A stretch of 64,000 nt of DNA. It comes from Styela clava (taxonomy: Eukaryota > Chordata > Ascidiacea > Stolidobranchia > Styelidae). The notes under the pieces are model-generated. The model saw nothing but the letters and a program-made list of their open reading frames with translations. It did not search any database and was not told where the DNA came from. Location of the stretch: assembly GCF_964204865.1 (NCBI RefSeq), contig NC_135263.1, positions 16,351,426-16,415,425 on the forward strand, read 5' to 3'. The position numbers and the translations under genes are program-made. Positions within the stretch are counted from its first letter, which is position 1; each line of letters begins with the position of its first letter. This document shows positions 1 to 11,600 of the stretch, one piece after another.

Positions 1-229
1 GCACACGTGCATAAATTATTTTGACACCTATTTTTCTTACACTTGCAGTTTGCCAACTCAAATAATGATTTGGGGGCTGGAAGATCCATCTATTTAATCC
101 GCAAACACCAGCATCAAGAAGACATCCACGGCCAATAGGTGGGGAATAATTGGCTTTGGTTCTAGGCAACAGTGAAGAATTCCTGCCTGGTATTTCGCCC
201 GCAGAACATGCTCTTTAGTGAATCATTGT

Positions 230-1061
230 TGGGTGGGAGAGTATAATCCATATATTTGGTTTGAAAAGACGTGCCCTGGTATCATTTACATTCTTCATAT
301 CTTCTTCATACAGTGAACAAACAAATTCCCCAGCTTTATTTATCAATGCCTTTTTAACCTCAAAAGATTTCCATAGTTGAAAAAAAATGAATTGAAAAAC
401 TCAATGAAGGTCTTCAACGTCAGTTTGATGGGCAGTTTCAATCGCAGAAAAGTGCCAAAGTATTTCAATATGAATAGCCTATCTAAGCTGTTTGCAACTG
501 TTATTTTCTCATATACCTTTACGCTTTTCTTCAAGACTTCTTGTTCGGTCCATTTTATTCTTACAGGTATAGCGCTGAAAGCAGCACGGATTAGAGCCTG
601 CGTTAGGTTGGATTGGTGGAACATGGTCGTTTTATTTTGTAGTACAGTATCTAAAATGAGGAAGAAAATCATATTTGGAACAACATGAGTGTAAAAATAC
701 CACTAAATATTGACTAATACTTTTCATACATAATGCATTTTATTTGACGTACTACAATCCTGCAGTGTTTGCACACTAGATAATATCTACACTGAATCTC
801 GATATATCACAGTCTGAAATGCCCTATGGCCTATAGAGTATAGACTATTTTTAAAACATCAACTGTCGGTCTACAACTTTATTTCTCATCTCTCAATCGC
901 TTCCAATGCTTCTTTTTTTCAACTTCGGAATAACTTATCATTGCTTCCCAGGTTCTTGTCGACTCTATAAATTTAAACCAACTGACATCATTAAAATTGA
1001 TTATTTTTCCGTCTTCCACACAAATGTGCATTACAGAAACAGCCAATATTTTCTGAATCAA
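230..1061 (-). pseudogene. Possible degenerate transposon-type gene
   Basis: On the minus strand two nearby stretches resemble a widespread uncharacterised mobile-element protein. 1061-879 reads CVEDGKIINFNDVSWFKFIE, like the IITFTEESW-type segment. About 365-235 reads KKALINKAGEFVCSLYEEDM followed by VNDTRARLF. The stretch between them (672-343) is open but does not clearly belong. The frame is broken repeatedly. The assignment is from memory of the family pattern and is weak. Confidence 0.2.
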
Positions 1062-1189
1062 ATATGCCGTAGCTTATATAGTAGTGTAGCGTACCGGCAG
1101 TCTATAAAATAATTATCCAAGTTCAGAATATCTTTCAATATGATCTGACGTCAAGTTTCCTCTCAATATTCACTTCAATTTATACTATT

Positions 1190-1640
1190 TTATTTATTAA
1201 TTAACAATCTCAACACAACCAAATACTCTAAACAAAACGACAAGCATACAATAAAGCGACAAGTACCAAGATGCAAAAAGCAAGAAAACAGAATGCACAC
1301 AATAAAAAAAATTTGAACAGTACTGATAATAGCTAATTCCCTGACAACAACCAAAAATACAACGCTAAAATAACTGCAATGGCACTGTACTGAAACAATA
1401 ATATCGGCCTACTGTCTAACATAAAAACATCCAGCAAATCCCCACCCCGCAAAACCACAAACAAACATCCCCACAGACACTCAGGACCAGAATCCAACCG
1501 AAAACCAACCACAATGTACCGGTACCAACCACATCACACCCAGAAGAACAAACCGACAGTGTCACAGCGCCCCCAGTGTCTTCTACGCCAAAATACCAAT
1601 TATGGAAACAATATCACATGACATCATCCAACAGATAAAA
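1190..1640. repeat. A/C-rich, T/G-poor strand-asymmetric block
   Basis: The plus strand here is strikingly rich in A and C and poor in G and T for about 450 bases, containing runs like cccaccccgcaaaaccac. No ORF of note lies in it. Such skew is typical of a retroelement untranslated end or a strongly transcribed or replicated strand. Here it adjoins a dispersed repeat at 1640-1830. Confidence 0.5.
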
Positions 1641-1830
1641 CAAGAAAGCAACGCTCAAATATATGGACACGTAGACGAGAACAAATCAGTCCATACCGGT
1701 ACCTTTGACGCTACCGGTAGCCTACCCTGAAAAAAGTTCCGGATTTCCAGTTGCAAGAATTTCGCAAAATCAAAACGTACAGCCAGTCATCACGGGGACT
1801 AAAATCCGTGTTCCCATGGATAAAAATAAT
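1640..1830 (+). repeat. Dispersed repeat, second copy at 21728-21860
   Basis: The segments share ctcaaatatatggacacgt, then gcaagaattt...agaatcaaa, cagccagt and gtgttcccatg in the same order and orientation, with an insertion here. They are copies of one repeat family of unknown class. Confidence 0.6.
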
Positions 1831-2340
1831 ACGGCGTAATTTTGGACGAAATATCAAATTTCATGGAATTCATACAGAATTTAAAAATAAATAAAAGTAA
1901 TAGCCTTCTGGAGAAAAATTAAATCTTCAAATACTAAAAATTTCAAAGCAATTGGTTATTAAAACGATCCATAGGTCTGTAGCAAATGTGCATTGTGTAA
2001 CTATGGATTATAATGTATTTAACCCTTTCATTTTAATAGTGTGTTCCATTTCACACAATAGGTCATTTTATTGTCGCAACACTGATTACTGATTACATGT
2101 ACTGCCTTTCTCGTATCGACCAATTTAATGACGTATCGTTCCGGCTTGCCGAGAGGGCTGCATAATATTGTGTTTAGATTCACTTCTGTTTTACTGCGTT
2201 AAGTGTGATGTGTGATTCACTCCTGATTTACTGTGTTAAGATTAAAGTGTGTGTACAATTTTATCTGTTTTCGGAATTTGGATTGTGCATCTTCCTATAA
2301 TATACAACAACGATTAGCATCAACACTGTGTGCTTATTAT

Positions 2341-2598
2341 CGTCTGAAGGAGTCCAGATTAGAGTCACTTTCCATAACGCGTGCCAAAACAATAACGCGG
2401 GAATCGAACTTGAACATATAGAGTGATAGTCTTATCCTTAAGACCCATCAGCAACAGCATCTCTTTATTCGTCTGAAGGAGTCCAGATTAGAGTCACTTT
2501 CCATAACGCGTGCCAAAACAATAACGCGGGAATCGAACTTGAACATATAGGGTGATAGTCTTATCCTTAAGACCCATCAGCAACAGCATCTCTTTATC
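2341..2598. repeat. Direct tandem duplication, 129 bp unit x2
   Basis: The unit beginning cgtctgaaggagtccagatt at 2341 repeats from 2470 with only one or two differences (for example gag/ggg near 2421/2550). Near identity points to a recent duplication. It encodes nothing evident. Confidence 0.9.
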
Positions 2599-4829
2599 CC
2601 TATAGGCCCACTAACGTGTCCAAGGGTCGTCACAGTAATATAAGTCTGCTGAATAGTCAAGAATCGTCATTAAATTAATCATAAACCTTTCATACAAGCA
2701 AGAAAATATCGTTGTTTGTGACATATTATTCTAAGTCTTGTCTACCTTGGGAGCTACCGTAAGGTACCTATTTAACAGCGTTTTAGGAGCTAGTGCACAA
2801 CTAAAATTGCTATCTATGTAAGGATATACAAGTGTTTAATAGCTTACTTATACTTTTTAACATCTTCTTAACTCTACTAATAACTCAATTGAATAACTCA
2901 ACTAATAACAACTGAAAAAGACTATGGAAAGGCTATTCAATTCAACGCAAAAGCGAGCACTACATCTGATGTTCATCCGACAACGGGGGATCCGACAACG
3001 GGGGATCCACCTACAGCTGACCAATTTTAATTGTTATGTCATGCAAAAGTCTGCATTCATTGGCCCATTATACCGGAAAAGTAGAGAATAAGGACAGATG
3101 GTAACACATAATAATTGTAGTAAAAGCGTCTTTTCCGTAAAATGTTCTTTTGGAAATGGGAACAAGTCATTATTTATTTGTTACTAAATTTCTAAGGAAC
3201 ATTTTAAAATCATTTCAGGTAGTTCCCTTATGTGCGCTACGAAACTGAAAGATAAACGGCCTCGTCTCGCGGCCTAAAATTGCATGAACTAGAATACTTT
3301 ATATATCAAGAGTTTTATTGCTTATTAATATATTACTTTTATTAATAGGAAAAATTCAATTAGTCACGTGTGAGAAATCGAGTTTATAATAAGCAAGTAC
3401 CGGTAAGAGTATTTCGACTCCATAATCAGCAATAGACGATAAAATAATTGATAAACACAAAATAAATAAAACTGGTTATAGAATCGGGAAAGCAAACGAA
3501 ACCTCAAGTAAGGTGTAAAGCGTAAAGGTTTTAGGTGGGAAGGTATTGATAAAAGTAGTAGTACGTGTTCGCTTACCCAAAAGTATTAAAACTAATTAAG
3601 GCACGCACGCACACCCACATACAATCATCGAGACTGAGACATGATAAGTCGGGAGTGAAAAAAGCGAGAAAATAAAATGAATAACTCAGTAAAAAGAAAT
3701 TAAAAATTATTTTGCCACACCAAATTAATAATTTTATGAGAATTGCCCAATTGGATACCGAATTAATCAACAGGAGTTATATACTATAAAGTCATGGATT
3801 ATAGGCAAGCAAATTTAATTGAGGTTGTTGATCACTGAGGTCGGTTCAAATTCATCCGTCATCAGTCTGTGCAAGTTTTGTTGATGTATACACCTTTTAT
3901 GTTGAATTAGCTAGCTTCTAAATTGATCATCATGACGTCCTGAAAAACGAAAAAAATATCTGCGAGTACAATATTCAATGATTGCAAATAAGGAAGCAAT
4001 AGGAAACTACCCTACACTTTTGAGAGGAAGTTGTTGATTTGTGTAAATACTGATCAATATTGATTAGCTATCATTAAACTGCTAGTTGAAAGACCTGAGA
4101 AAGAAGAGATTGTGGTTGGGACACAGGAGAAATTGTTCACAAACCATGCAAAAACCTTTTGATGTCGGTCAAACCACACTCATGTTGGTCATTATATTAA
4201 TCATTAACATCACACTAGTCAACACACATTTGCATGCTCTAACTACGCAGCATAAATTCGACCAAGGATAAAATCTTTGGATACACACAGGACACAGCAT
4301 ATGATACTACAGCAAGTTAAAATATAGGGGAGAATTCAAATATAGCTCGACTGGTCACCTAATCACAATAATAGGTACAGGAGTTAAATTGTACCGTCTA
4401 CAACCCTCACAAATGATCACACCACCCAATTAGAAAACAAAGATCATGCGTGTGGAATATCAGAAACCCAGCATTGAAAAAACAGGAAACATGCGCATGC
4501 AGATGTCAGAATGTGAACAGCCATATGAGGAAAATTCTTATAATATGCATGCTATAGAACAAAATTAATAGCCATCTAGAATGCAAAACAAATGAAGAGG
4601 GCTTAATGACTGACTGCTTGTTCAAAAATAAATTATCAATCTAAGAGATGATAACAATATTATGGCTGAACAATATTTTCATGAAAATAATAAGTATAAG
4701 TATAATAAGTGAAGAGTGTTCCAACTTATGTCATAGTCTTTCTTTTGAAGTTGTAGCCAATTACATACGAAAAATATATATCAGTGTGGTTCTGAAATAA
4801 TAACTTTTAATATTTGGATACCAAGTTGG
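2599..4829. other. No gene seen
   Basis: AT-rich sequence with only short ORFs of no coding character. It contains a small direct repeat gatccgacaacggggg at about 2988-3006. Nothing else is supported. Confidence 0.5.
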
Positions 4830-6765
4830 ACTTAATTTTTTTCTGAAATGATTTTTTGGATTTCAATGTCGTCAAATTCAAGGGGAGAGAATTCCACAGC
4901 CCAGTATAGCATAGGCCATAGGGCATGCTGGCTCACAGATTTACTCATGAAAAGTATGAACAAATTGGAACTACTTCTTCGATTGGAAGTAATTTTAGTT
5001 AGTATGTCTTCGAAGCAGTTTGGCAAGGAATTGTTTTGAAAATCATAGACTAATGATAATACTTCAAATTTCATTATACCTTCAACTTTAAGTATATTTA
5101 GCGTTTTATAGAAATGGTTTACACTTTCACGTTCACTTTTCCTAAAAACAATTCTTAAAAAATTATTACAAATACTTTGCAATTTTTTATTTTGCAAGTG
5201 TTTTATTACCATGGAGCCAGACTGAGCAACAATATCGGATATGGCTGAGTAATAATGATTGAAACATTGCTAGTAAAGCCATTGATTGACACACTGGGAA
5301 ACTTTGGCAGCAACTGCCAAGTTTCTTTTTGTTTTACCAATAACATGCAATATTTGTGATTTCCATGACAGATTTTCATCAAAGATAATTCCTAAAAATT
5401 TTATTTCTTTCAATTTTACAATTTCATTGCCATTGAGCAGCAGATGATTTTGTACAACTCACACTTTTATGTTTACTTGGATGGAATAAACAAATTTAGT
5501 CTTGTTAGCATTGAGAGATGATTTATTAACTAACATCCAGCTATGGATGTTGGCTAGTTCCTGGTTCGCAACTATGAATATATCTTCAAGGTTTTTCCCA
5601 TGAAGAATTAAGTCAGTGTCATCAGCAAACATGATTGACTCAGAGGATTTCAGACACCTGGACATGTCATTAATGTAAGCTAGAAAAAAATAATGGGCCA
5701 AGTAAAGATCCTTGAGGAACTCCGTGCTCCATGACACAAATATTAATAGAGAATGAATTGTCATATTGCACAACTTGTTTCCTGTTTTGTAGGTAGCTCC
5801 TGATCCAATTGAATGGGACGCCTCTAATTCCATAGTGATAGAGCTTACTTAAAAGGATGGAATGGTCAAGGGTGTCAAAAGCTTTTGAAATATCAAGAAT
5901 AATTGCATGTCGTTTGCCTTCAAACGCCTTGGTCAGTTTGTGTACCAAAACACTAGCAGCCATAGCAGCGGAGTGTTGCTTGCGGAAACCAAATTGATGC
6001 GAGTGGAAAACATTGTTGGTTTTAAAGTAGTTTGAGATTCTACTATACATTATTTTTTCAAGAATCTTAGAAAACGATGGTAGAAGACTAATGGGTCTAT
6101 AGTTTCCAAGATCTGAAACACGACCTTTTTTAAACAGAGGAAGAACTTTGGATGTCTTGAAGCTTCGAATGAATAATCCACAAGATAGTGAAAGATTAAA
6201 TATATATTTCAGGATATCAATGATATGTTCTTGAACATATTTCAATATTTTGAATGGAATACCATCGATTCCAAAACTTGACTTGGGCTTCATTTCGCGT
6301 ATGATATTTTTTTATTTCTAATGATGTAGTTGGCCTTAAAAACATGGATGAGGATTTTTGCTTCCCAAGATATGAAGTGCAATTCTTGTCACAGCTAGCT
6401 GGTTGTGGCATATAGTCGAGCAGGCTTTGAGCCACTTGGGAAAAGTGTTCATTAAATTTATTGGCAAGTTGTGTATTACTGCATTCAAGGGCAATCAAAA
6501 GACATGAATTGGTTTTATTCTTACCGATTAGTTCAATAATTGTTTTCCATACTGCCTTTATATGGCCTTTGTGAGAAGCAAATTTAAACATATAATAATT
6601 TGATTTCTTTTTATGGAGCAGTCGAGCATAAAGATTCATGCATTCATTATACTGTAACCTGTGCTTATCATCTATGTTTTTATTGTTTATTAATTTCCTA
6701 TAAAGTTTTTGTTTATCTTTGTTGAGTGGAATGGTAACCTTATGATTGGATATGAAAATTCTTAT
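4830..6765 (-). mobile_element. 5'-truncated non-LTR retrotransposon (LINE), frameshifted
   Basis: Reverse transcriptase fragments read on the minus strand in broken frames. 6639-6217 holds the pre-RT linker (ANKFNEHFSQVAQSLL). 6293-5670 holds RT motifs (SFGIDGIPFKIL, NYRPISLLPSFSKILEK, QFGFRKQHS, ILDISKAFDTLDH, GVPQGSLLGPL). 5700-5459 holds the catalytic motif as MFADDTDL. 5212-4832 holds the post-RT region (HFYKTLNILKVEGIMKFEVL). At least two frameshifts break it and the endonuclease half is missing, so it is dead. The overall pattern fits the CR1/L2/Jockey group; the clade is not certain. It ends where a SINE begins at about 6768. Confidence 0.85.
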
Positions 6766-6767
6766 TC

Positions 6768-7033
6768 AGCTGGGCGGTGTGACGCGTCGTGCTTAGCGTT
6801 AGGAATACGCTCGCCACCGCACCTCTGATTACCCTGCGTGGGTTCGAATTATGTGCGAGAGGATTGCGGGACTCGCGTCGTAGGGTGGTCACGTAACCGC
6901 TGGTTGGTTGCAGCTTCATCCACCATCAAGTCTATGTATCTGAAAACAAATATTTGGCAAATAATTCCTTACCCGACATAGACTGGTACCCGGCCGTCTC
7001 ATTGGCTTTCCTCTCCCCGGGATAAATATGGAG
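6768..7033 (+). mobile_element. tRNA-derived SINE, copy A
   Basis: Starts gctgggcggtgtgacgcgtc with a degenerate A box (gtgcttagcgttagga) and B box gggttcgaatta about 70 bp in. It ends in a shared tail (gcc..ctcattggctttcctc..ccgggataaatatg). Related copies lie at 19960, 44161, 52545 and 61531. Confidence 0.7.
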
Positions 7034-8384
7034 GACGTGCGCGGGTCACGTGACTTTGTTTACTGGACGGCAAAAAAACAAAAACGTCCAGCTGGCTCCT
7101 GTCAGTAGCAAGTCGGATTATACGTTTCCGTTTTGTTTGGCTGTTGAAAATGGGTATTTCGTATTGTACCGTTGGCTGTACGTAAAGTATAGACAACGGA
7201 ATGAGTCTTTAGTTATATTCCACTGTTTACAAAATATCCGGAACGTCGCGCAATGTGGATATCATCTATTGCTGTATTGGCAGGACTGCTTGGTGTCAAG
7301 TCCAGAAGTCATCTCTTTTGTGTTTCACTGTTTGCGGACAGCACTTCGTTGATGGTGAGTGATAATGTGCCGTTATCAATTTCTATAAATATTCATGAGC
7401 CCCCTCATTTCAATGGAAAGCAGATAACAAACTACTGTTATTGGTAGGCCTAGGCGTAGGGCTACTTGCAGATTTGCATGTGTAAGGAATTAATCATCAA
7501 TTGCCATAAGGTACGGTATTGTTTCCCTAGTTAGCAGGTAATCTATTAGTAAGTGTGAAAAGTTGAATAGATAACTTAAGTTTAACGCCAGTGCTCATGC
7601 AAAAAATAACCAGAATTCAATTGAATTCGCCATCTAGGAATACGCTCGCCACCGCATCTCTGATCACCATAGTAGGATTTATTATCTGGGGGGATTGCAG
7701 GTGCAACATCGTACGATTACCATTCTATGTCGGGATTAGTTGGTCAGTTATTTGTAGCTGCAATCCTCTCGCACATAACTATCCCCGCATGGGATTGGAA
7801 CCTGTGAAACTACCAGGGTGATCAGAGATGCGGACCACTGGCGTTAAACTTTAGTTATCTACGGTAGTCAACTTTTCACACTTAGTAATAGATTACCTGC
7901 TAACTAGGGAAACAACGCCCTTACTGCCTCCTGGCAATTGATGAGTAATTCCTTACACAAGTCAAGTAGGCCTACCAATAACAGTAGTTTGTTATCTGAT
8001 TTCCATTGAAATGAGGGAGCTTATTATAGGCACATTATCACTCACCATCAACGAAATGCTGTCCGCAAACAGTGAAACACAAAAGAGATGACTTCTGGAC
8101 TTGACACCAAGCAGTCCTGCCAATACAGCAATAGATGATATCCACATTGCGCGACGTTCCGGATCTTTTGGAAACAGTGGAATATAACTGAAGACCTGTT
8201 TCGTTGTCTATACTATACGTACAGCCACCGGAACAATACGAAATACCCATTTTCAACAGCCAAACAAAACGGAATCGTATAATCCGACTTGCAACTGACA
8301 GGAGCCAGCTGGACATTTTTTTTTGCTTGCTTGACTTGACTTTGCCGTTCAGTAAACAAAGTCACGTGACCCGTGCAAGTCCTC
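7031..8384. mobile_element. Long inverted repeat (about 550 bp arms) carrying THAP-like exons
   Basis: The left arm (about 7031-7595) and right arm (about 7834-8384) are near-identical reverse complements, outer ends gaggacgtgcgcgggtcacg / cgtgacccgtgcaagtcctc. Each arm encodes a THAP-like zinc-finger exon: on the minus strand 8316-8038 reads MGISYCSGGCTYSIDN... ending FTVCGQHFVDGE. The C-x3-C ... about 50 residues ... C-x2-H spacing fits the THAP C2CH rule, and a GTGAGT donor follows. The left copy (plus strand from 7150) has the same exon with TAA replacing a Tyr codon and a shifted frame. The spacer holds SINE fragments in both orientations. THAP domains occur in P-type transposases, so a foldback derivative of a THAP transposon is plausible. 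Confidence 0.65.
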
Positions 8385-8619
8385 TATATAAAACCTATCC
8401 TCACTTGCCGCCGTATGAAATGTTCGCGGAAATCGACGTCTGCCTCTAGTTTTTACAGTTCACAAATGAAAATTTCGCGACTCTTGCATTTCAGTCACGC
8501 TTGCAGAATCCGGCGCTACGATTCCGGGGTCCTTTCTGAGAAATTATCCTCCATGTTGGTCTGCCAGATTGCAGTTTGATACTTAATTGATACAGGTAGA
8601 CTATTAGTCCCTTCTGACA
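8385..8619 (+). promoter_or_regulatory. PPME1 upstream region / presumed promoter
   Basis: This 235 bp gap between the THAP-bearing repeat and the PPME1 start is less AT-rich than its surroundings and contains several CG dinucleotides (ttcgcggaaatcgacg, cggcgctacgattccg). A tatataaaac motif overlaps the repeat edge at 8384-8393. Promoter function is inferred from position only. Confidence 0.35.
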
Positions 8620-11600
8620 ATGTCCGCGCTTCAGAGGAAGTTGCAGGGCGCAAGTGGATTACCGCCGAAGGTTACTCCTTATTCCAGGTATTTTTATTTT
8701 TTGTTTTTATCTATTATTTTATCGTCTATTGCTGATTATGGAGTCGAAATAAACCTATACATATGCACGTATTGCAAATTATATTACTGTAATTCACATA
8801 TTATAGCATAGTTCTGTGGTTAGGGTCCATGCTGTTTTCAGTATCCTTTGTCTGTGTGTCCCTCAAAGCAAATCATCAAGTAATCAAAATTGTGCAATTG
8901 ATATTGCAGTATTGTGATGGTCAAGTGAAATAAGAGTCCAATCAAAGATACATAGCTGGAGTTTGAAAAGTGGGTACTATAAGTTCAATAAGCCTCCGTT
9001 TCTCACTCCTCCTCTTCTCTCCAACCATATGCATATATGTGGAAATAATCATATTTCACCCAACTAGAGTTAGTAGTTGGGCTAAAATCACAAGCTTTCA
9101 TATTGTCAAGGTATATTCTTAAAGCTCCAGCTTATTTTCATTTTCTGCGAATGCTGCTTTTGCCCGTTATTTTATTTCACACGGTGGTTCTTGACCTTTT
9201 TGTGACATATTCCTCCCTTGGCCTAGTTTTGAGCTCCTAATTCCTAATAAAACTAATTCCTCAGAAAACCTGTACTTGAATTTGTTAATCTATCTTTGGC
9301 AACTTTGATTGGGCAATTTGGCATTTGACTCCCAACTACAATCAGCTTGGCGAAATCCTTTTTTTTTGTTTTCATATTAAATACTGTTCACTCTTGTTTA
9401 CATAATCTGTAGTCAATTTGGGAATTTTTATAAAATTATTAAAACGATGTGGCTAACAATTCTTATTTCTAATTACAATTCTTATTTTTATTTTTTTTTA
9501 CTTATTTATTTTTTTTGTTTGTTTACTATAAAATTTATCTAAAGCTCTTTTTTCTAACTTTATTATAGCCCTATGGTTGTGTGTGTGAATCACTTTAAAT
9601 AATTTTAGGTGAGTGAACACGAACCGCTTCTTTTTGGAAAAACCTTCCATCTTATATTCTGTATGTTTTGAACGTTATCCAAGGTTTTGTTTGCTCTCTT
9701 GATTTCCTGATCTGAATTCCCCCTCTGTGGGAAAGCGTTGATTTAACAAGATGTTAATTTTTAAGGCCCCAAGCAAAGAAGAAGGATTATTCCACAACTG
9801 CTTGGTCCAACTATTATGATTCGGAAAAAAAGATTCAAATAGATGAGAGCAATTCTGTATTTCACATGTATAGAAAGGGGACAGAAGGACCGATAATCGT
9901 TTTTTTGCATGGTGGTGGATTCTCTGGTTTAAGTTGGGCTGTTCTTTCTGTAAGTGAATTTCAATAATATTTTCGTTATGTTTGTGACCGCGACCGCAGT
10001 ATACTTTTGTAGCCATCATATTATCATCGCCAATCTCATCTCTGAAGAGAGGAAGGCTGGTGGGACTGCTCAATCATGACAAACAAACGATATGTCTGAA
10101 ATAGTGATTTTACCAGACATGAGAATAGCTAACCAGTTATTAGTTTCAGAAACATGGGACTTGCAAACACCTGACAAAATGACCCAACTTCCAAGGAGCG
10201 GGATAATTGCATTTGAAATTTTTGATTCATATAAAAGAGTTGCAATGAAAAAATATTATTTCCTATAAGCATATTCTCAATGTTTCAGATAAGCTTTAAT
10301 TCACTCTATTAGTCAGTTTTATATATTTTTTTTAAGAAATCTCTGTGCAACTTGATCCATTGTCAGTGTATTGCCTTTGACCAGAGAGGACACGGTCAGA
10401 CGTCAACTGAAAACGACACAGATTTATCTGCGGAACGACTTTCTGAGTATGAATTCAATGTGACGTTTTTACTATGTTGTTGTATTCAGTATTATTTGAT
10501 CATAACTGATACTTATACCGCATTTTTATAACTTCCTTCTCTAAATTTGTAAATCGTTATCATATGACTATTCATTTCTAGAGATGTCGGTGAATTTGTA
10601 AATGGTCTTATATCTGAATCTTCATCTACAGCATCAGTCATATTAGTTGGACATAGTATGGGTGGAGCGATTGCCATTCATGCTGCAGCAAAAAATAAAA
10701 TACCAAATCTTGTTGGCCTTATTGTCATAGATGTTGTGGAAGGTAGATTTTTCCTATTTTGTTGCATTCAGTGCATACACATAGGTTAGGGTTATATATA
10801 TATGTAATAATTTTAGGTATACTAGCTTCGTACTTTGCTATTTGTTGGGCTTCGGTTTTCATTAAATTATATTAATTAAGAGTAGTGTAACAATGCAAAA
10901 AAAATGCAAGTTGAATTATCTGTTCTCCAAAAGGGCCTCAATATTTATTAATACAGTTGACGCTATTGTTCAATTTTAGGATCTGCTATAGAAAGTTTGC
11001 ATTCTATGCAGGGAGTCCTGAAAAACCGGCCCCAGTCATTCGAAAATGCGGAGAAAGCAACAGAGTGGTGGTAGGTTATGTGTACATTTTTGGATCAAGT
11101 ATAAAAAACACTTCACTCTACTCGTTTGTGAGCAAAAGTTTGAATTTGTTTGTTCCAAACCCCGGATTATTAAAACGGTGAAACAAAATTTTCGTGTGAA
11201 TATGTTGAATCACCATTAATTAATCAGGTAATTCGATTGCGTAGATACCCATTGAGATTTCTCAAGAGAGCTACTCTGGATAGAAATTAATAGAAAACTT
11301 GTGTGAAGTATGCATCTTTCCTAACATTTTCGTGTTCATTATCATCATATCCTTGATTCATTTTACAGTGTAAGAACAGGATATGTCAGGAATCTGGAAT
11401 CAGCAAAAGTATCTATGATTGGCCAGCTCAAAAGGTTAGAATTTTTGTTTATACACATTTGCAAGGAAATGTTGGCACAATTTTTTTTGTTTCTGAGCCA
11501 TTCTGTCCTTATTCACAAGGTGCATTAAACATTAAAAGCATAAACTTTAAAATTCAAACTACAAGGATACTCTGTATATGAGACATGTCTCCTTGAAGTT

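Noticed and set aside
343..688. Overlapping ORFs on both strands, about 100 codons each
   Set aside because: No splice borders or recognisable motifs within; only the flanking minus-strand segments hint at a transposon protein.
9675..10073. 132-codon minus-strand ORF
   Set aside because: It is antisense to PPME1 exon 2, whose reading is clearly homologous to the enzyme.
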